A stretch of DNA of 64,000 nt, taken from NCBI RefSeq assembly GCF_013466985.1, contig NZ_CP059164.1, positions 3,109,001-3,173,000 of the forward strand. Reading direction: 5' to 3'. This stretch comes from Nocardioides ungokensis (GTDB taxonomy: Bacteria > Actinomycetota > Actinomycetes > Propionibacteriales > Nocardioidaceae). The position numbers and the translations under genes are program-made. How positions within the stretch are numbered: position 1 is the stretch's first letter; each line of letters starts with the position of its first letter. Of this stretch, positions 9,286-21,205 are shown piece after piece. A model generated the notes under the pieces. It was not told the origin of the DNA. It saw only the letters and a list, made by a program, of their open reading frames with translations, and searched no databases.

Positions 9286-10916
9286 GTGGAGGGTGCCCAG
9301 GTCGAGGACGAGGCAGCCTCGAGGCTGCGAGGGCTGCTGCGCGCCCAGGGCACCATCATCGGCGTCCTCGACCTCCAGACCGTGCTGCTGCGCGTCGTGG
9401 AGGCCGCCTGCGAGCTGGTCGGCGCGCCGTACGGCGCCCTCGGTGTGGTCGCACCCGACGCCTCCGGGCTCGAGCAGTTCATCCACGTCGGAATGGACCC
9501 CGACGACGTCGCGAGGATCGGCCACCTCCCCGAGGGCAAGGGCCTGCTCGGAGCCCTGATCGAGGACCCGCGACCGATCCGGCTCGAGGACCTGAGGGAC
9601 GACCCGCGCTCCGCCGGCTTCCCGGAGGGCCACCCCCCGATGAGGGGGTTCATCGGTGTTCCGATCAGGGTCCGGGAGGAGGTGTTCGGCAACCTCTACC
9701 TCGCGACCCTGGACCCTCGTGGCTTCGACGCCGCTGACGAGGAGCTCGTGTCCTCCCTCGCCGCCACAGCCGGGAACGCGATCCAGAACGCCCGGCTGTA
9801 CGACACGGCGAGACGGCGCCAGACCTGGCTCCAGGCCTCCATGGACACGACGCTCCAGATGCTGACCGGCACTCCCAGCGACATGCTCGAGATGATCGGA
9901 CGGAGCGTGCGGGACCTCTCGGACGCCGACATCGTGACAGTCGTGCAGCCGACCCCGGACAAGCACACGCTGACCGTGCCGGCGGCGGTCGGCGTGTCCA
10001 GCGAGGAGCTGATGTCGTCGACCTACGCGATCGAGAACACCGTCAGCGAGCAGGTCCTCACGAGCGGGCAGCCGGTCGTCATGGACGTCACCCGCGACCA
10101 GCTCCCCGGGGGGCGGCGCGCGCTCTACCTGTCCTCGGTCGTGCCCGTGGGCCCCGTCATGGTCCTGCCGCTGGTGGGGGCCGCGACCACCCGAGGAGTC
10201 CTGGTCGTGGGCCGGTGCGCGGGCGAGCGCGGTTCACCACGGAGGACGTGGAGATGGCGTCCTCCTTCGCCAACCACGCCTCGATCGCGCTGGAGCTGAT
10301 GGAGGCCCGACGCGACCAGCAGCGCATGCTGCTGCTCGAGGACCGCGCGAGGATCGCCCGGGACCTGCACGACCACGTGATCCAGCAGCTCTTCGCTGCG
10401 GGCATGGGCATCCAGGGTGTCGCCGCGGGGCTCGACGAGCGACGCGCCGACCAGCTGGAGGACGTCGTGGCGCGGGTCGACGAGGCCATCCGGCAGATCC
10501 GCTCGTCGATCTTCCAGCTCACCCCGCAGCGCTTCAGCGGAGAGCTGCGAACGGCGGTCATGGAGGTGGTCACCGAGGTGACGCCGCTGCTCGGCTTCTC
10601 CCCCGAGGTCGGCTTCAACGGGCCGGTGGACATCCTCAGCGACCCCGAGCTCACCGCCGACGTCGCCGCGGTGGTCCGCGAGGGCCTCACCAACGTCGCC
10701 CGGCACGCCTCTGCCAGCAGGGCGCAGGTGACCGTGACGGGCACGACCGGCCGGATGACGGTCAGCGTGACCGACAACGGGGCCGGTCTCGGGGACACCG
10801 GGCGACGCAGCGGCCTGGACAACATCCGGCTCCGCGCCGAGCAGCGTTCCGGCGCGCTGACCATCGAGGACGCCGCCCCGGGGACGCGGCTCACCTGGAG
10901 CGCTTCAGTCGTCTGA
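9286..10916 (+). CDS. GAF-domain sensor histidine kinase, DevS/DosT-like (frameshifted)
   Basis: A soluble sensor kinase of about 544 residues. GAF domain 1 (residues ~20-170) includes VEAACELVGAPYGALGVVAP and PMRGFIGVPIRVREEVFGNL. GAF domain 2 lies at ~190-310. They are followed by a HisKA_3 phospho-acceptor helix (RIARDLHDHVIQQLFAAG) and an HATPase_c domain (VREGLTNVARHASASRAQV, VTDNGAGLG). The order matches the DevS/DosT group that senses O2, NO or redox state. A base is missing near 10214 at the end of GAF2. No response regulator gene is adjacent. The gene converges with, and overlaps by 12 bp, a universal stress protein gene. Heme binding is possible but not shown. Confidence 0.87.
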
Positions 10917-11813
10917 GCCCGGGTGTCCCGGCACCACGGCCACGCTGCACCTCGCGTGCTCGACCACCGCCCGGCGTACTCCCCCGAGGCCCCAGGGACC
11001 GGGACCGTGCCGCGGTTTGCTGCCCACGACGACCAGGCCGGCGCCGTCCGAGACGTGCGTGAGGTAGCCGGCCGCGGACCCACGCCGCAGGTCGACCTCG
11101 ACGCGGACGTCCGGATGCTCGGTCGCCAGCTTGGCCACCGTCTCCTCCAGCGCCTCACGCTCGGGGGTGCGCTCCGCGACGGGCCCCTCGTGCGTACGGT
11201 GCAGGCCACCCACCTCGACCGGCAGGCAGTGCACCACGGTCAGCCGGGCACGGCGCTGGTCGGCCTGGGCGAAGGCGAACTCGAGCGCGGCCTCCGACGC
11301 CGGCGTGCCGTCGCTGCCCGCCACGACCCATCGGTGGTCGACCGTCTCGCCGGCGGGGTCGATCTCCCCGCGCACCACGACCACCGGGCACTGCGCGTGC
11401 TGCGCCACCCACTGCCCCACCGAGCCCACGAGCAGGTGGGCCATCCGGCCGCGGCCCCGCGAGGCCACCACCAGCAGGGCGGCGGTGCGCGCCGACTCCG
11501 CCAGGGCCTCGCGTGCGTCCAGGGTGCTCCACACCAGCGTCACCGGCAGGTCCGGAGCCTGCTCGCGGACCAGGTGCCGTGCCTTGTGCAGCACCTCCTC
11601 GGCCGCCTTGTCCAACGCGTCGCCGAGGTCGAGGCCGGGGAACGTCGCGCCCCAGCCGGAGTAGACGACGGGGTGGGGGTCGTAGGCGTGGACGATGCAC
11701 AGCGGGCGTTGCTCGAGCTGGGCCTGGTGCGCCGCCCAGCGCAGCGCCACCCGACAGTCGTCGGAGTCGTCGACGCCGACGGTGACCGCGCCGGCCGGGA
11801 CCTCGTCCTTCAT
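10905..11813 (-). CDS. Tandem universal stress protein
   Basis: A 302-residue protein with two UspA domains (residues ~8-150 and ~160-295). Domain 1 opens VTVGVDDSDDCRVALRWAA and has the nucleotide-binding loop VVASRGRGRMAHLLVGSVGQ followed by QCPVVVV. Domain 2 opens WVVAGSDGTPASEAALEFAF and has VVVGSKPRHGPGPWGLGG. The G-2x-G-9x-G(S/T) pattern in domain 1 suggests ATP binding; the domain 2 loop is less canonical. Tandem Usp proteins are often in the dormancy/hypoxia (DevR) regulon, which fits the convergent DevS-like kinase. The stop codons of the two genes overlap. Confidence 0.9.
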   Translation of the reverse strand: MKDEVPAGAVTVGVDDSDDCRVALRWAAHQAQLEQRPLCIVHAYDPHPVVYSGWGATFPGLDLGDALDKAAEEVLHKARHLVREQAPDLPVTLVWSTLDAREALAESARTAALLVVASRGRGRMAHLLVGSVGQWVAQHAQCPVVVVRGEIDPAGETVDHRWVVAGSDGTPASEAALEFAFAQADQRRARLTVVHCLPVEVGGLHRTHEGPVAERTPEREALEETVAKLATEHPDVRVEVDLRRGSAAGYLTHVSDGAGLVVVGSKPRHGPGPWGLGGVRRAVVEHARCSVAVVPGHPGSDD

Positions 11814-11905
11814 GTCCCCAGCGTCCGGGGTGCCGCTCCGGGCGGGCAGCGGCGTACGACACCTGCGCGGCGGACCAAAGGCCCTGCGCCGCGCTCGGCG
11901 GCTGG

Positions 11906-13057
<1,152 letters not shown>

Positions 13058-13127
13058 GGCTTCAGGTTACTGGTGCACCCGCCACGCTCCACCACCGAGA
13101 GCGCCGGCCCCGTGCCGGGACGTGCTG

Positions 13128-14477
13128 TCAGGACGGAAGGTGGACCGGCACGACGAGGTCGCCCACGATCAGCACCACGCCCATCACCAGCAGGCACGCC
13201 GCGACGCCGTACGCGATCGGCAGCAGCTTGGCCACGTCGACGTACCCGGGGTCGGGGCGGCCCCGCATCCGGGCGAACGAGCGCCGGACAGCCTCCCACA
13301 GCGCGCCGGCGATGTGACCGCCGTCGAGCGGCAGCAGCGGCAGGAAGTTGAACATGCCGATGAAGAAGTTGAAGCCGGCGATGAGCATCAGCAGGAAGAC
13401 GGCCTTGTCGACCAGCGGGAAGCCCTGCTTGGAGACCGTCTCACCCGCGATCCGGCCGCCCCCGACGATGCTCACCGGACCCAGCGGGTCGCGCGCCTTC
13501 ACGCCCGCGATCGCCTCCGCCACGCCCCACACCTTCACCGGCAGCGTCCCGAGCGCCTTCACCGTGGTGCCGGTCATGATGCCCATCTGCTCGAGCGTGT
13601 AGACGGGGCCGCCGCTGACGAACTCCGAGGCGGGAGTGAAGCCCAGGAAGCCGACGGGCTCCAGCGTCTTGTCGGTCGCCGAGGTGGGCCGCGGGGTGAC
13701 CATCGTGTTGGTGGTGAGGACCTTGGTGGCCCCGGCGCGCTGGACGGTGATGCTCGCGGTGCCGGCGGCGTTGCCGCGGATCAGGTCCTGCAGCTGCTTC
13801 CAGTCGGTGATCCGGGTGCCGTTGAAGGCGACGATCCGGTCGCCCTTCTCCAGGCCCGCCTTGACCGCGGGGCTGACCGGGTCACTCGCTCTGCAGACGC
13901 GACCGTCCTGGGCCGCGGGGACGACACAGCCCTCGACCCGGTCGACGACCGGGGAGATCCGCAGGTCGCTGGGGTTGCCGTAGGTGGAGAAGACGGCGAG
14001 GAAGATCCCGAACGCGATCAGGAGGTTCACCGTAGGGCCGCCGGCCATCACGATGACCTTCTTCCACCAGACCATCTTGTAGAAGAGCCGGTCGGAGTCC
14101 TCAGGCCGGATCGTCTCCCACTCCGCGGCACGGGCGTCGGAGATGAGCTGGGTGAACATGCCGGTGTTGGACTTGCGCACCCGGACAACCTGGTTGCCCT
14201 CGTCGTCGGTGGTGACCTCGTCGGCCAGCTGCTCGGCACCCGGCGGCAGCATGCCGACGATCTTGACGTAGCCGCCGAGCGGGATCGCCTTGACGCCGTA
14301 CTCCGTCTCCCCGACCTTCTTGCTCCACACGGTGGGGCCGAAGCCGATGAAGTACTGCGTGACCTTCCCGCCGAACTTCTTCGCCGGGATCATGTGGCCG
14401 AGCTCGTGCAGGCCGATGGAGGCCAGGATGGCGACCGCGAAGATCACCACGCCGAGCAGGTAGAACAGGGCAGTCAT
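13128..14477 (-). CDS. rseP: Site-2 intramembrane zinc metalloprotease RseP/Rip1
   Basis: A 449-residue membrane protease that cleaves anti-sigma factors or other membrane proteins within the bilayer. The zinc site HELGH sits in the first transmembrane segment (residues ~24-28). The second motif, LPLDGGH, lies near residue 395 in the third segment. Between them is a single PDZ-like region, with [20 protein letters not shown]. The last hydrophobic segment ([19 protein letters not shown]) ends the protein. The start overlaps the dxr stop by four bases (ATGA), so translation is coupled. The order dxr-rseP-ispG is conserved in actinobacteria. Confidence 0.96.
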   Translation of the reverse strand: MTALFYLLGVVIFAVAILASIGLHELGHMIPAKKFGGKVTQYFIGFGPTVWSKKVGETEYGVKAIPLGGYVKIVGMLPPGAEQLADEVTTDDEGNQVVRVRKSNTGMFTQLISDARAAEWETIRPEDSDRLFYKMVWWKKVIVMAGGPTVNLLIAFGIFLAVFSTYGNPSDLRISPVVDRVEGCVVPAAQDGRVCRASDPVSPAVKAGLEKGDRIVAFNGTRITDWKQLQDLIRGNAAGTASITVQRAGATKVLTTNTMVTPRPTSATDKTLEPVGFLGFTPASEFVSGGPVYTLEQMGIMTGTTVKALGTLPVKVWGVAEAIAGVKARDPLGPVSIVGGGRIAGETVSKQGFPLVDKAVFLLMLIAGFNFFIGMFNFLPLLPLDGGHIAGALWEAVRRSFARMRGRPDPGYVDVAKLLPIAYGVAACLLVMGVVLIVGDLVVPVHLPS

Positions 14478-15609
14478 TCGCCACCTTCACAAGCAGAGCC
14501 GTCGATCACGCGCGAGGCCGCGGCACGGGCCCACGCGTCGGCGGCGAGGACGTCATCGACGGTGAGTCCGCCCTCGGGCCGCTGCTCCGAGGGTACGTCG
14601 TGCAGCCCCAGCACGTGGGAAACCGTGGGGACGATGTCGTTGAACTCGAGCCGCCCGGACCGGAACGCCTCGACGCAGACCTCGTTGGCGGCGTTGTAGA
14701 CCGCCGGCGCCGTGGCCCCGGTCTCCCCCGCCCGACGGGCCAGCGCGACCGCGGGGAACGCCTCGTCGTCGAGGGGGAAGAACTCCCACGTCTCGGGCCG
14801 GGTCCAGTCCACCGCCGGCGCCGCGTCGGGCACCCGGTGGGGCCAGCTCAGCCCCAGAGCGATCGGGATCAGCATCGTCGGGGGGCTGGCCTGGACGAGC
14901 GTCGAGCCGTCGACGAACTCCACCATCGAGTGGACGACGCTCGTGGGGTGCACCACCACCTCGATCCGGTCGAAGGGGATGCCGAAGAGCAGGTGCGCCT
15001 CGATGACCTCGAGGCCCTTGTTGACCAGGGTCGCGGAGTTGATCGTGATGACCGGACCCATGTCCCACGTCGGGTGGTTCATCGCCTGCTCCGGGGTGAC
15101 GCCGGCGAGCTCCTCGCGGGTGCGTCCACGGAACGGTCCGCCGCTCGCGGTCAGCACCAGCCGGCGTACCTCCGCGGGGGTGCCGCCGCGCAGGCACTGG
15201 GCCAGCGCGGAGTGCTCGGAGTCGACGGGCACGAGCTGGCCGGCCCCGGCGCGCTCGAGGACGAGCGGGCCACCCATGATGAGCGACTCCTTGTTGGCCA
15301 GCGCGAGCGTGTTGCCGCGTCGAGGGCGGCCAGGGTGGGGCGCAGGCCCACGGCACCGGTGATGCCGTTGAGCACGACGTCGCACCCGCGGGCCGCCGCC
15401 TCGACGCTGGCCTCCTCACCGAGCCCGTGGAACGCGGGAGCGAACTCCGCGACCTGCCGCTCGAAGAGGTCGGGGTTGCTGCCGCCCGCGGTCAGTCCCA
15501 CCACCCGGAACCGGTCGGGGTTGGCGCGCACCAGGTCCAGGGCCTGGGTGCCGATCGAGCCGGTGGACCCGAGGACGACGACGTCGCGTGGCTTGCTCAC
15601 GCGGGCCAT
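14474..15609 (-). CDS. dxr: 1-deoxy-D-xylulose 5-phosphate reductoisomerase (frameshifted)
   Basis: Dxr converts DXP to MEP with NADPH and divalent metal. The N-terminal part has the Rossmann motif [20 protein letters not shown]. The catalytic part has [12 protein letters not shown], the metal site [12 protein letters not shown], the flexible loop region with SGGPFRG, and [20 protein letters not shown]. The C-terminal helical domain ends the protein. The frame breaks near 15315: the reading goes from LAALDA to [10 protein letters not shown] with one missing base. The ATG at 15609 is used; a GTG at 15600 has a better-spaced GCGAGG site. With ispG nearby and no alternative visible here, dxr should be functional, so the break is probably an error. 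Confidence 0.94.
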
Positions 15610-15724
15610 CCTCGCGCATCCCGGGGCTGTCCCCGCTGCCGGGACGCGACCCGTCGAACCGATCGAGGAAACCGTGGCTACCGGCCCCCTGCACAACGGG
15701 AACCGAAGGCAATAGGCTGCGAGC

Positions 15725-17078
15725 ATGACCGAATCCACTGTCGCGACCCTGACCGGCGGCCCCACGCTCCCCCAGGAGCGGCGGCTGGTCACCGAGATTC
15801 CGGACCCGGCTCGCGGGAGCGCCTCGAGCGCAAGAGGCAGCACGTCGCGGACGGCGTCGGCACCACCCTGCCGGTCTTCGTGACGGCCGCCGGCGGCGGG
15901 GTGCTCGTGGACGTCGACGGCAACTCGCTGATCGACCTCGGGTCGGGCATCGCCGTGACCAGTGTCGGGAACGCCGCTCCCGGCGTGGTCTCGCGCGTGC
16001 AGGAGCAGGTCGCGGCGTTCACCCACACCTGCTTCATGGTCACGCCGTACGACGGCTACGTCGACGTGTGCGCGGCGCTCGCCGAGCTGACGCCGGGCGA
16101 CCGCGCGAAGAAGTCGGCGCTGTTCAACTCCGCGCCGAGGCCGTCGAGAACGCCGTCAAGATCGCCCGGGTGGCCACCGGCCGGGACGCGGTGGCGGTCT
16201 TCGACCACGCCTACCACGGGCGCACCAACCTCACGATGGCGATGACCGCCAAGAACATGCCCTACAAGCACGGCTTCGGCCCGTTCGCGGGCGAGGTCTA
16301 CCGCGCGCCCATGTCCTACCCCTTCCGGGACGGCCTGTCCGGCGAGGAGGCCGCGGCCCGGGCGATCGACGTGATCGAGAAGCAGGTCGGCGCGGACAAC
16401 CTCGCCTGCGTCGTCATCGAGCCGATCCAGGGCGAGGGCGGCTTCGTGGTCCCCGCTCCCGGGTTCCTGCCGGCGCTGGCGGAGTGGTGCGCGCGCAACG
16501 ACGTGGTCTACATCGCCGACGAGATCCAGTCCGGCTTCTGCCGTACGGGTGACTGGTTCGCCTCCGAGCACGAGGGCGTGGTGCCCGACCTGGTGACCAC
16601 CGCGAAGGGCATCGCCGGCGGCCTGCCGCTGGCCGCCGTCACCGGGCGTGCCGACCTGATGGACTCCGTCCACGTTGGCGGGCTCGGCGGCACGTACGGC
16701 GGGAACCCGGTCGCGTGCGCCGCTGCCCTCGGTGCCCTGGAGGAGATGCGGACCCACGACCTCGCCGGCCGGGCCCGGCAGATCGGCGCGATCATGCATG
16801 AGCGCCTGACCGCGCTGGCCGCGGAGCACTCCGTGATCGGCGACCTGCGCGGCCGCGGCGCGATGATGGCGATCGAGCTCTGCGAGCCGGGCACCACGCT
16901 GCCCGACCCGGTCCGCACCGCGGCGGTGTCGGCGTACTGCCACGCCCACGGGGTCGTCACCCTCACCTGCGGCACGTGGGGCAACGTCTTCCGCTTCCTC
17001 CCCCCGCTCGCGATCTCCGACGAGCTGCTCGGCGAGGCGTTCGACGTGGTGTCCGAGGCGTTCCGGGCCACCGCCTGA
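15725..17078 (+). CDS. gabT: 4-aminobutyrate--2-oxoglutarate transaminase GabT (two frameshifts)
   Basis: GabT transfers the amino group of GABA to 2-oxoglutarate, giving succinate semialdehyde. The N-terminus LPQERRLVTEIP, then VDVDGNSLIDLGSGIAVTSV, LFDHAYHGRTNLT-like AVFDHAYHGRTNLTMAM and the PLP-lysine segment VTTAKGIAGGLPLAAVTG match actinobacterial class III transaminases of the GabT type. Two breaks are each explained by a missing G: near 15803 (restoring EIPGPGSRERL) and near 16131 (restoring LFNSGAEAVENAVK). The corrected length is about 451 residues, normal for the family. It converges with the first importer operon and is the last step of putrescine catabolism represented here. Confidence 0.92.
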
Positions 17079-17101
17079 CCCGACGGCCCGCCGACTCGGC
17101 G

Positions 17102-17914
17102 TCAGCGGGCGCCCGTGAGGCCTTCGGCGGTGCTGCCGGACAGGCGCTGGGCGAGGTAGATCGGGATCACCGAGAAGAGCACGAGGACCGCCGCCACGAC
17201 GTTGACGACCGGTCCCTGGTTGGGCCGGAAGAGGTTCTGGAAGATCCAGAGCGGCAGCGTCTGGTCCCGAGGGCTCGCCGTGAAGGTCGTGACGACGATC
17301 TCGTCGAAGGACAACCCGAAGGACAGCAGCGCCCCGGCCAGCAGGGCCGAGCGGAGCATCGGGAAGGTGACGAGCCGGAACGTCGTGAGCGGCCCGGCGC
17401 CGAGGTCCATCGACGCCTGCTCCATGTTGCCTCCGAGCCGCTGCAGCCGGGCCTGGACGTTGTTGAAGACCGTGACGATGCAGAACGTCGCGTGCGCGAT
17501 GATGATCGTGAACAGGCTCAGCTCCACCCCCAGCACCGTCGTGAAGGCGTTGCTGAGCGCGATGCCGGTGACGATGCCGGGCAGGGCGATCGGCAGCAGG
17601 ATCACCAGCGAGACGACGTTGCGGCCGAAGAAGCGGGTCTTTCGCAGGGCCAGCCCGGCGAGCGTGCCGAGCACCAGCGCGACGGCCGTCGCCGCGAGCG
17701 CGACCTCGACGCTGGTCCACAGCGCCGACCGGGCGCCCGTGCTGTGGATCGCCGCGTCCCACCAGTGCGTCGTGAAGTCCTTCGGCGGCCACGCGAAGGT
17801 GCGGTCGACGTTGAACGAGTTCAGCACGACCAGCGCCAAGGGCGTGTAGACGACCACCAGCACCAGGACGGTGATGGCGAGGAGCGCGGCGCGCAGCCCG
17901 CGGGACAGGCTCAT
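17102..17914 (-). CDS. Polyamine-type ABC transporter permease, PotC-like (set 1)
   Basis: A 270-residue inner-membrane permease with about six transmembrane helices. The cytoplasmic EAA loop MEQASMDLGAGPLTTFRLVT docks the ATPase. Segments such as SFDEIVVTTF and IALPGIVTGIALS are typical of PotC in spermidine/putrescine importers. It is the last gene of the operon potA-potD-potB-potC, 7 bp after the PotB-like gene. The substrate is inferred from family and from nearby putrescine and GABA genes; other cationic or polyol substrates of this family cannot be excluded. Confidence 0.88.
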   Translation of the reverse strand: MSLSRGLRAALLAITVLVLVVVYTPLALVVLNSFNVDRTFAWPPKDFTTHWWDAAIHSTGARSALWTSVEVALAATAVALVLGTLAGLALRKTRFFGRNVVSLVILLPIALPGIVTGIALSNAFTTVLGVELSLFTIIIAHATFCIVTVFNNVQARLQRLGGNMEQASMDLGAGPLTTFRLVTFPMLRSALLAGALLSFGLSFDEIVVTTFTASPRDQTLPLWIFQNLFRPNQGPVVNVVAAVLVLFSVIPIYLAQRLSGSTAEGLTGAR

Positions 17915-17921
17915 CGGCGCC

Positions 17922-18809
17922 TCACAGGTTCTCCAGTGCGCCGGTGCGGCGTACCACGGCGAGGTAGAGCAGCATCACGGCGACCGGCACCGTCGCCACG
18001 GCCGCCGCGAACGGCAGGTTGTTCGCGGCGCCGATGTTGCTGTAGACGACGGTGCCGATCAGCTGCCCCGTCCCACCGACGATCCGGACCGCGATGTAGT
18101 CCCCCATCGACAGCGAGAACGTGAAGATGGAGCCGGCCACCAGCGCCGGGAACGCCATCGGCAGCACCACCCGGCGCAGCGTCGTCCACGAGTGCGCGCC
18201 GAGGTCGGCGGAGGCCTCGAGCAGCGAGTCGGGCAACCGCTGCAGCCCCGCGAACACGGGCAGGATCATGAAGGGCAGCCACAGGTAGGCGAGCACGATC
18301 GTGGTGGCGACCAGCCCGTACCCCGGGGTGTTCAGCCCGAACGGCGCGGCGAGCCACGAGATCAGCCCGCCCTCGGAGAACATGCCCCGCCAGGCGTAGG
18401 CCTTGACCAGGTACGACGCCCACAGCGGCATCAGCACCGCGATCACCAGCAGCCGTTGCACCCTCGGCGAGGCGACCTTGGCCATGTAGAGCGCGATCGG
18501 GAACGCCAGGATCGCATCGATCACGGTCACCAGCGCCGCGATCGACAGGGTGCGGACCGTGATGGTGCGGTAGACGTCGATGGTGAAGAGGTCGCGGAAG
18601 TTCTGCAGGGTCCAGGTCCGCTGGATCTGGCCGGTGAAGTCGTCCTGGGTCCACAGCGACGTGACCAGCAACGCGGCGAGCGCGCCGAGGTAGGCCACGC
18701 CGAGCCAGAGCATCGGCGGCGTGAGCAGCAGGCCCGTCGTGACCCCCCTGCGGCGCGCCAGGCGCGAGACCCTGGAGGTCCCGCGCCGCGGCGCCTCTGT
18801 GTCCGTCAA
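17922..18809 (-). CDS. Polyamine-type ABC transporter permease, PotB-like (set 1)
   Basis: A 295-residue permease with a Thr/Arg-rich cytoplasmic N-terminus and about six membrane helices, starting GLLLTPPMLWLGVAYLGALA. The EAA loop LLEASADLGAHSWTTLRRVV and the segment FSLSMGDYIAVRIVGG resemble PotB/PotH. It forms the transmembrane channel with the PotC-like partner just downstream. It follows the substrate-binding protein gene after 4 bp, so it is part of one transcript. Substrate assignment is by context. Confidence 0.88.
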   Translation of the reverse strand: MTDTEAPRRGTSRVSRLARRRGVTTGLLLTPPMLWLGVAYLGALAALLVTSLWTQDDFTGQIQRTWTLQNFRDLFTIDVYRTITVRTLSIAALVTVIDAILAFPIALYMAKVASPRVQRLLVIAVLMPLWASYLVKAYAWRGMFSEGGLISWLAAPFGLNTPGYGLVATTIVLAYLWLPFMILPVFAGLQRLPDSLLEASADLGAHSWTTLRRVVLPMAFPALVAGSIFTFSLSMGDYIAVRIVGGTGQLIGTVVYSNIGAANNLPFAAAVATVPVAVMLLYLAVVRRTGALENL

Positions 18810-18813
18810 CGGC

Positions 18814-20022
18814 TCAGCCCTTGATCTCGGTCCAGGCCGTGGTCCAGTCGCCGTAGTCGGTGCACCTCACGTCGGTGCGACCGTCCAGGCACTGGGAGAT
18901 GGGCGTGGTCCAGTACCAGATCTTGTCGGAGTAGGCCTTGTCCTGGGCGTGGTACTGGTCGCAGAAGGTCTTGTCACTCGTCAGCGCGCACGCCTTGGTG
19001 TTGGCCGGCGCCTCACCGAAGTACTCCGCGACCTGGGCCTGCGCCTGCGGACTGGTGATGTAGTCCATCCAGGCGTAGCCGCAGTTGGAGTGCGGTGAGT
19101 TCGGATTGATCATCCAGGTGTCCGACCACCCGGTGGCGGTCTCCTCCGGGAAGACCGTCTTGATGGGCGCACCCTCGGCCGCGGCCGTGAGCGCGTTGTA
19201 CTGCCAGGCCGTGCCGATCACCGAGTCGCCGGTGGTGAACGCCTGCACCTCCGTGAGGTAATCCGACCAGTACTCCGAGACGGACTTGCGCTGCTCCTTG
19301 AGCAGGTCGACCGCTGCCTGCAGCTGGTCCTGGTCGAGGGCGTAGGGATTCTTGATGCCGAGGTCCGGCTGGTGCTTCATCAGGTACAGCGCGGCGTCCG
19401 CGATGTAGATCGGCGAGTCGTACGCCGTCACCTTGCCGTCGTACTTCGAGGCGTCCCCGAAGACCGCGCCCCAGCTGGTCGGAGCCGGCTTGACCACCTT
19501 GGTGTTGTAGGCGAGCAGGTTGGCGCCCCAGCCGTGGGGCACGCCGTACATCTGCCCGTCCACGGAGTTCCAGTCGCGGTTCTTGAGGAAGGACTCGATG
19601 TCCCCGTAGTTCTTCAGCAGGGCGGTGTTGACGGGAGCCGCGTCGCCCGAGGCGATCAGGCGCAGCGAGGCGTCGCCCGAGGCCGACACCACGTCGTACT
19701 GGCCGGTCTGCATGAGCTTGACGGCCTCGTCCGAGGTGTTGAAGTACTTCACGTTCGCCTGGCAGCCGGTGTCCTTCTCGAAGGGGGTCACCCAGTCGAC
19801 CTTCGGGTCGTTGCTGCCGTCCTCGGCATAGCCCGGCCACGCCAGGATGTTGACCTGGCCCTCCATGGCGCCGATCGACTTCTTCATCGGCAGGTCCGGC
19901 GCCGTGAAGCCCTTGCTGCTGGTGCTGGAGCCGCCACCCGAGCTGGTGCCACATCCCGAGACCAGGGCCAGGAGGGCGACGCCCGCCAGGACCGTGAGCC
20001 GTCTGGAGCTGATCTTCTTCAT
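18814..20022 (-). CDS. Polyamine-type ABC transporter substrate-binding lipoprotein, PotD-like (set 1)
   Basis: A 402-residue extracellular binding protein with a lipoprotein signal ([15 protein letters not shown]) and a Ser/Gly linker, so it is anchored to the membrane. The mature part shows PotD/PotF features: [13 protein letters not shown] at the start, [35 protein letters not shown] and [20 protein letters not shown]. Six Cys residues in the mature chain may form disulfides. The start overlaps the upstream ATPase gene by four bases (ATGA). Ligand identity is inferred; binding data for putrescine or spermidine would settle it. Confidence 0.88.
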   Translation of the reverse strand: MKKISSRRLTVLAGVALLALVSGCGTSSGGGSSTSSKGFTAPDLPMKKSIGAMEGQVNILAWPGYAEDGSNDPKVDWVTPFEKDTGCQANVKYFNTSDEAVKLMQTGQYDVVSASGDASLRLIASGDAAPVNTALLKNYGDIESFLKNRDWNSVDGQMYGVPHGWGANLLAYNTKVVKPAPTSWGAVFGDASKYDGKVTAYDSPIYIADAALYLMKHQPDLGIKNPYALDQDQLQAAVDLLKEQRKSVSEYWSDYLTEVQAFTTGDSVIGTAWQYNALTAAAEGAPIKTVFPEETATGWSDTWMINPNSPHSNCGYAWMDYITSPQAQAQVAEYFGEAPANTKACALTSDKTFCDQYHAQDKAYSDKIWYWTTPISQCLDGRTDVRCTDYGDWTTAWTEIKG

Positions 20023-21092
20023 GCTGTCTCCTCCTCAGGGGACGCCACCGGGTCGGGGCCTGGCCCGCCCAGGGACACCAGGTGGTCGCGCTGCCAGGTG
20101 AGCACGACGGGCTGGTCACGACGCTCGAGCGCGGCGTCGATGGACCGGTCGGTGTTCTGGTGCGACACCGTCAGGGTCACGCCGGCGTCGAGGTGCACGA
20201 CGGAGTGGGTGGTGGCGCCGAGGTAGACCACCTCGCGCACGACACCCCGCGCGACGCACGTCGACGGCCCGGCGGGCGGAGCGGCCTCGGGCGCGCTCAT
20301 CGCGACCTTCTCGGGGCGGATGACGAAGGTCCCCTCGGCGCCCACGAGGCTGCGCGCCACGTCCCCGGCGAGCAGGTTGGACGTGCCGACGAAGCCGGCC
20401 ACGAAGGCGCTGGCGGGGGCCTCGTAGAGCTCGACGGGGGTGGCCAGCTGCTCGATGCGCCCCTCGTTGAACACCGCGATCCGGTCGCTCATGGTCAGCG
20501 CCTCCTCCTGGTCGTGGGTCACGAACACGAAGGTGATGCCGACGTCGCGCTGGATCTCCTTGAGCTCGATCTGCATCTCACGGCGGAGCTTCAGGTCGAG
20601 GGCACCCAGCGGCTCGTCGAGCAGGAGCACCTTGGGCCGGTTGACCAGGGCGCGGGCCAGCGCGACGCGCTGCCGCTGGCCCCCGGAGAGCTGGTTGGGC
20701 CGGCGCTCGCCGTACCCCTCGAGGCGGACCGTCGCCAGCGCCTCCTCGGCCCGGCGGCGCCGGTCCGCTCGGGGCACCTTCTTGACGCGCAGGCCGTACT
20801 CGACGTTCTGCCGCACGCTCATGTGCGGGAAGATCGCGTAGTCCTGGAAGACGGTGTTGACGTCGCGCGCGAACGGCGGCCGGCTGCTGACGTCCTCGCC
20901 GTCCAGCGTGATCGTGCCGCTGGTCGGCTGCTCGAAGCCGGCGATCAGCCGCAGGACGGTGGTCTTGCCGGACCCGGAGGGGCCGAGCATCGAGAAGAAC
21001 TCGCCGTCCGCGATCTCGAGGTCGAGGTCGTCCACGGCGCGCACCTCATCGAAGTGCTTGCTGAGCCCGCGGAGCGCGATCGCCGTCGACAT
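20019..21092 (-). CDS. Polyamine-type ABC transporter ATPase, PotA-like (set 1)
   Basis: A 357-residue ATPase that powers the first importer. Walker A is GPSGSGKTT, the signature is [15 protein letters not shown], Walker B is [12 protein letters not shown], and the H-loop is [11 protein letters not shown]-terminal TOBE-like regulatory domain (residues ~270-345) follows, as in PotA. The ATG at 21092 begins [16 protein letters not shown], directly before the conserved N-terminal strand. It is the first gene of the operon. The upstream gap holds a 13-bp word shared with the region before the saccharopine-dehydrogenase-like gene. Confidence 0.92.
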   Translation of the reverse strand: MSTAIALRGLSKHFDEVRAVDDLDLEIADGEFFSMLGPSGSGKTTVLRLIAGFEQPTSGTITLDGEDVSSRPPFARDVNTVFQDYAIFPHMSVRQNVEYGLRVKKVPRADRRRRAEEALATVRLEGYGERRPNQLSGGQRQRVALARALVNRPKVLLLDEPLGALDLKLRREMQIELKEIQRDVGITFVFVTHDQEEALTMSDRIAVFNEGRIEQLATPVELYEAPASAFVAGFVGTSNLLAGDVARSLVGAEGTFVIRPEKVAMSAPEAAPPAGPSTCVARGVVREVVYLGATTHSVVHLDAGVTLTVSHQNTDRSIDAALERRDQPVVLTWQRDHLVSLGGPGPDPVASPEEETA

Positions 21093-21205
21093 GGCTGAAC
21101 GGTAGCGTTCACGACCTGCGACTTCCATCGTCAAACATGGGCGAAACAACGGTTTTCGCAGTTGTTATCGACCTGAGACGCGGAATAGCACAGAAAGCTC
21201 GCGGA
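21093..21205 (-). promoter_or_regulatory. Promoter region of importer set 1 with a dyad
   Basis: This 113-bp gap lies upstream of the first importer operon. It contains TCGTCAAACATGG at 21128-21140 and an adjacent inverted repeat GCGAAA-N7-TTTCGC at about 21142-21160, plus a relatively AT-rich stretch to 21180. The repeat may be an operator or may end the transcript of the upstream saccharopine-dehydrogenase-like gene. No clear -35/-10 pair could be fixed by eye. Confidence 0.4.
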
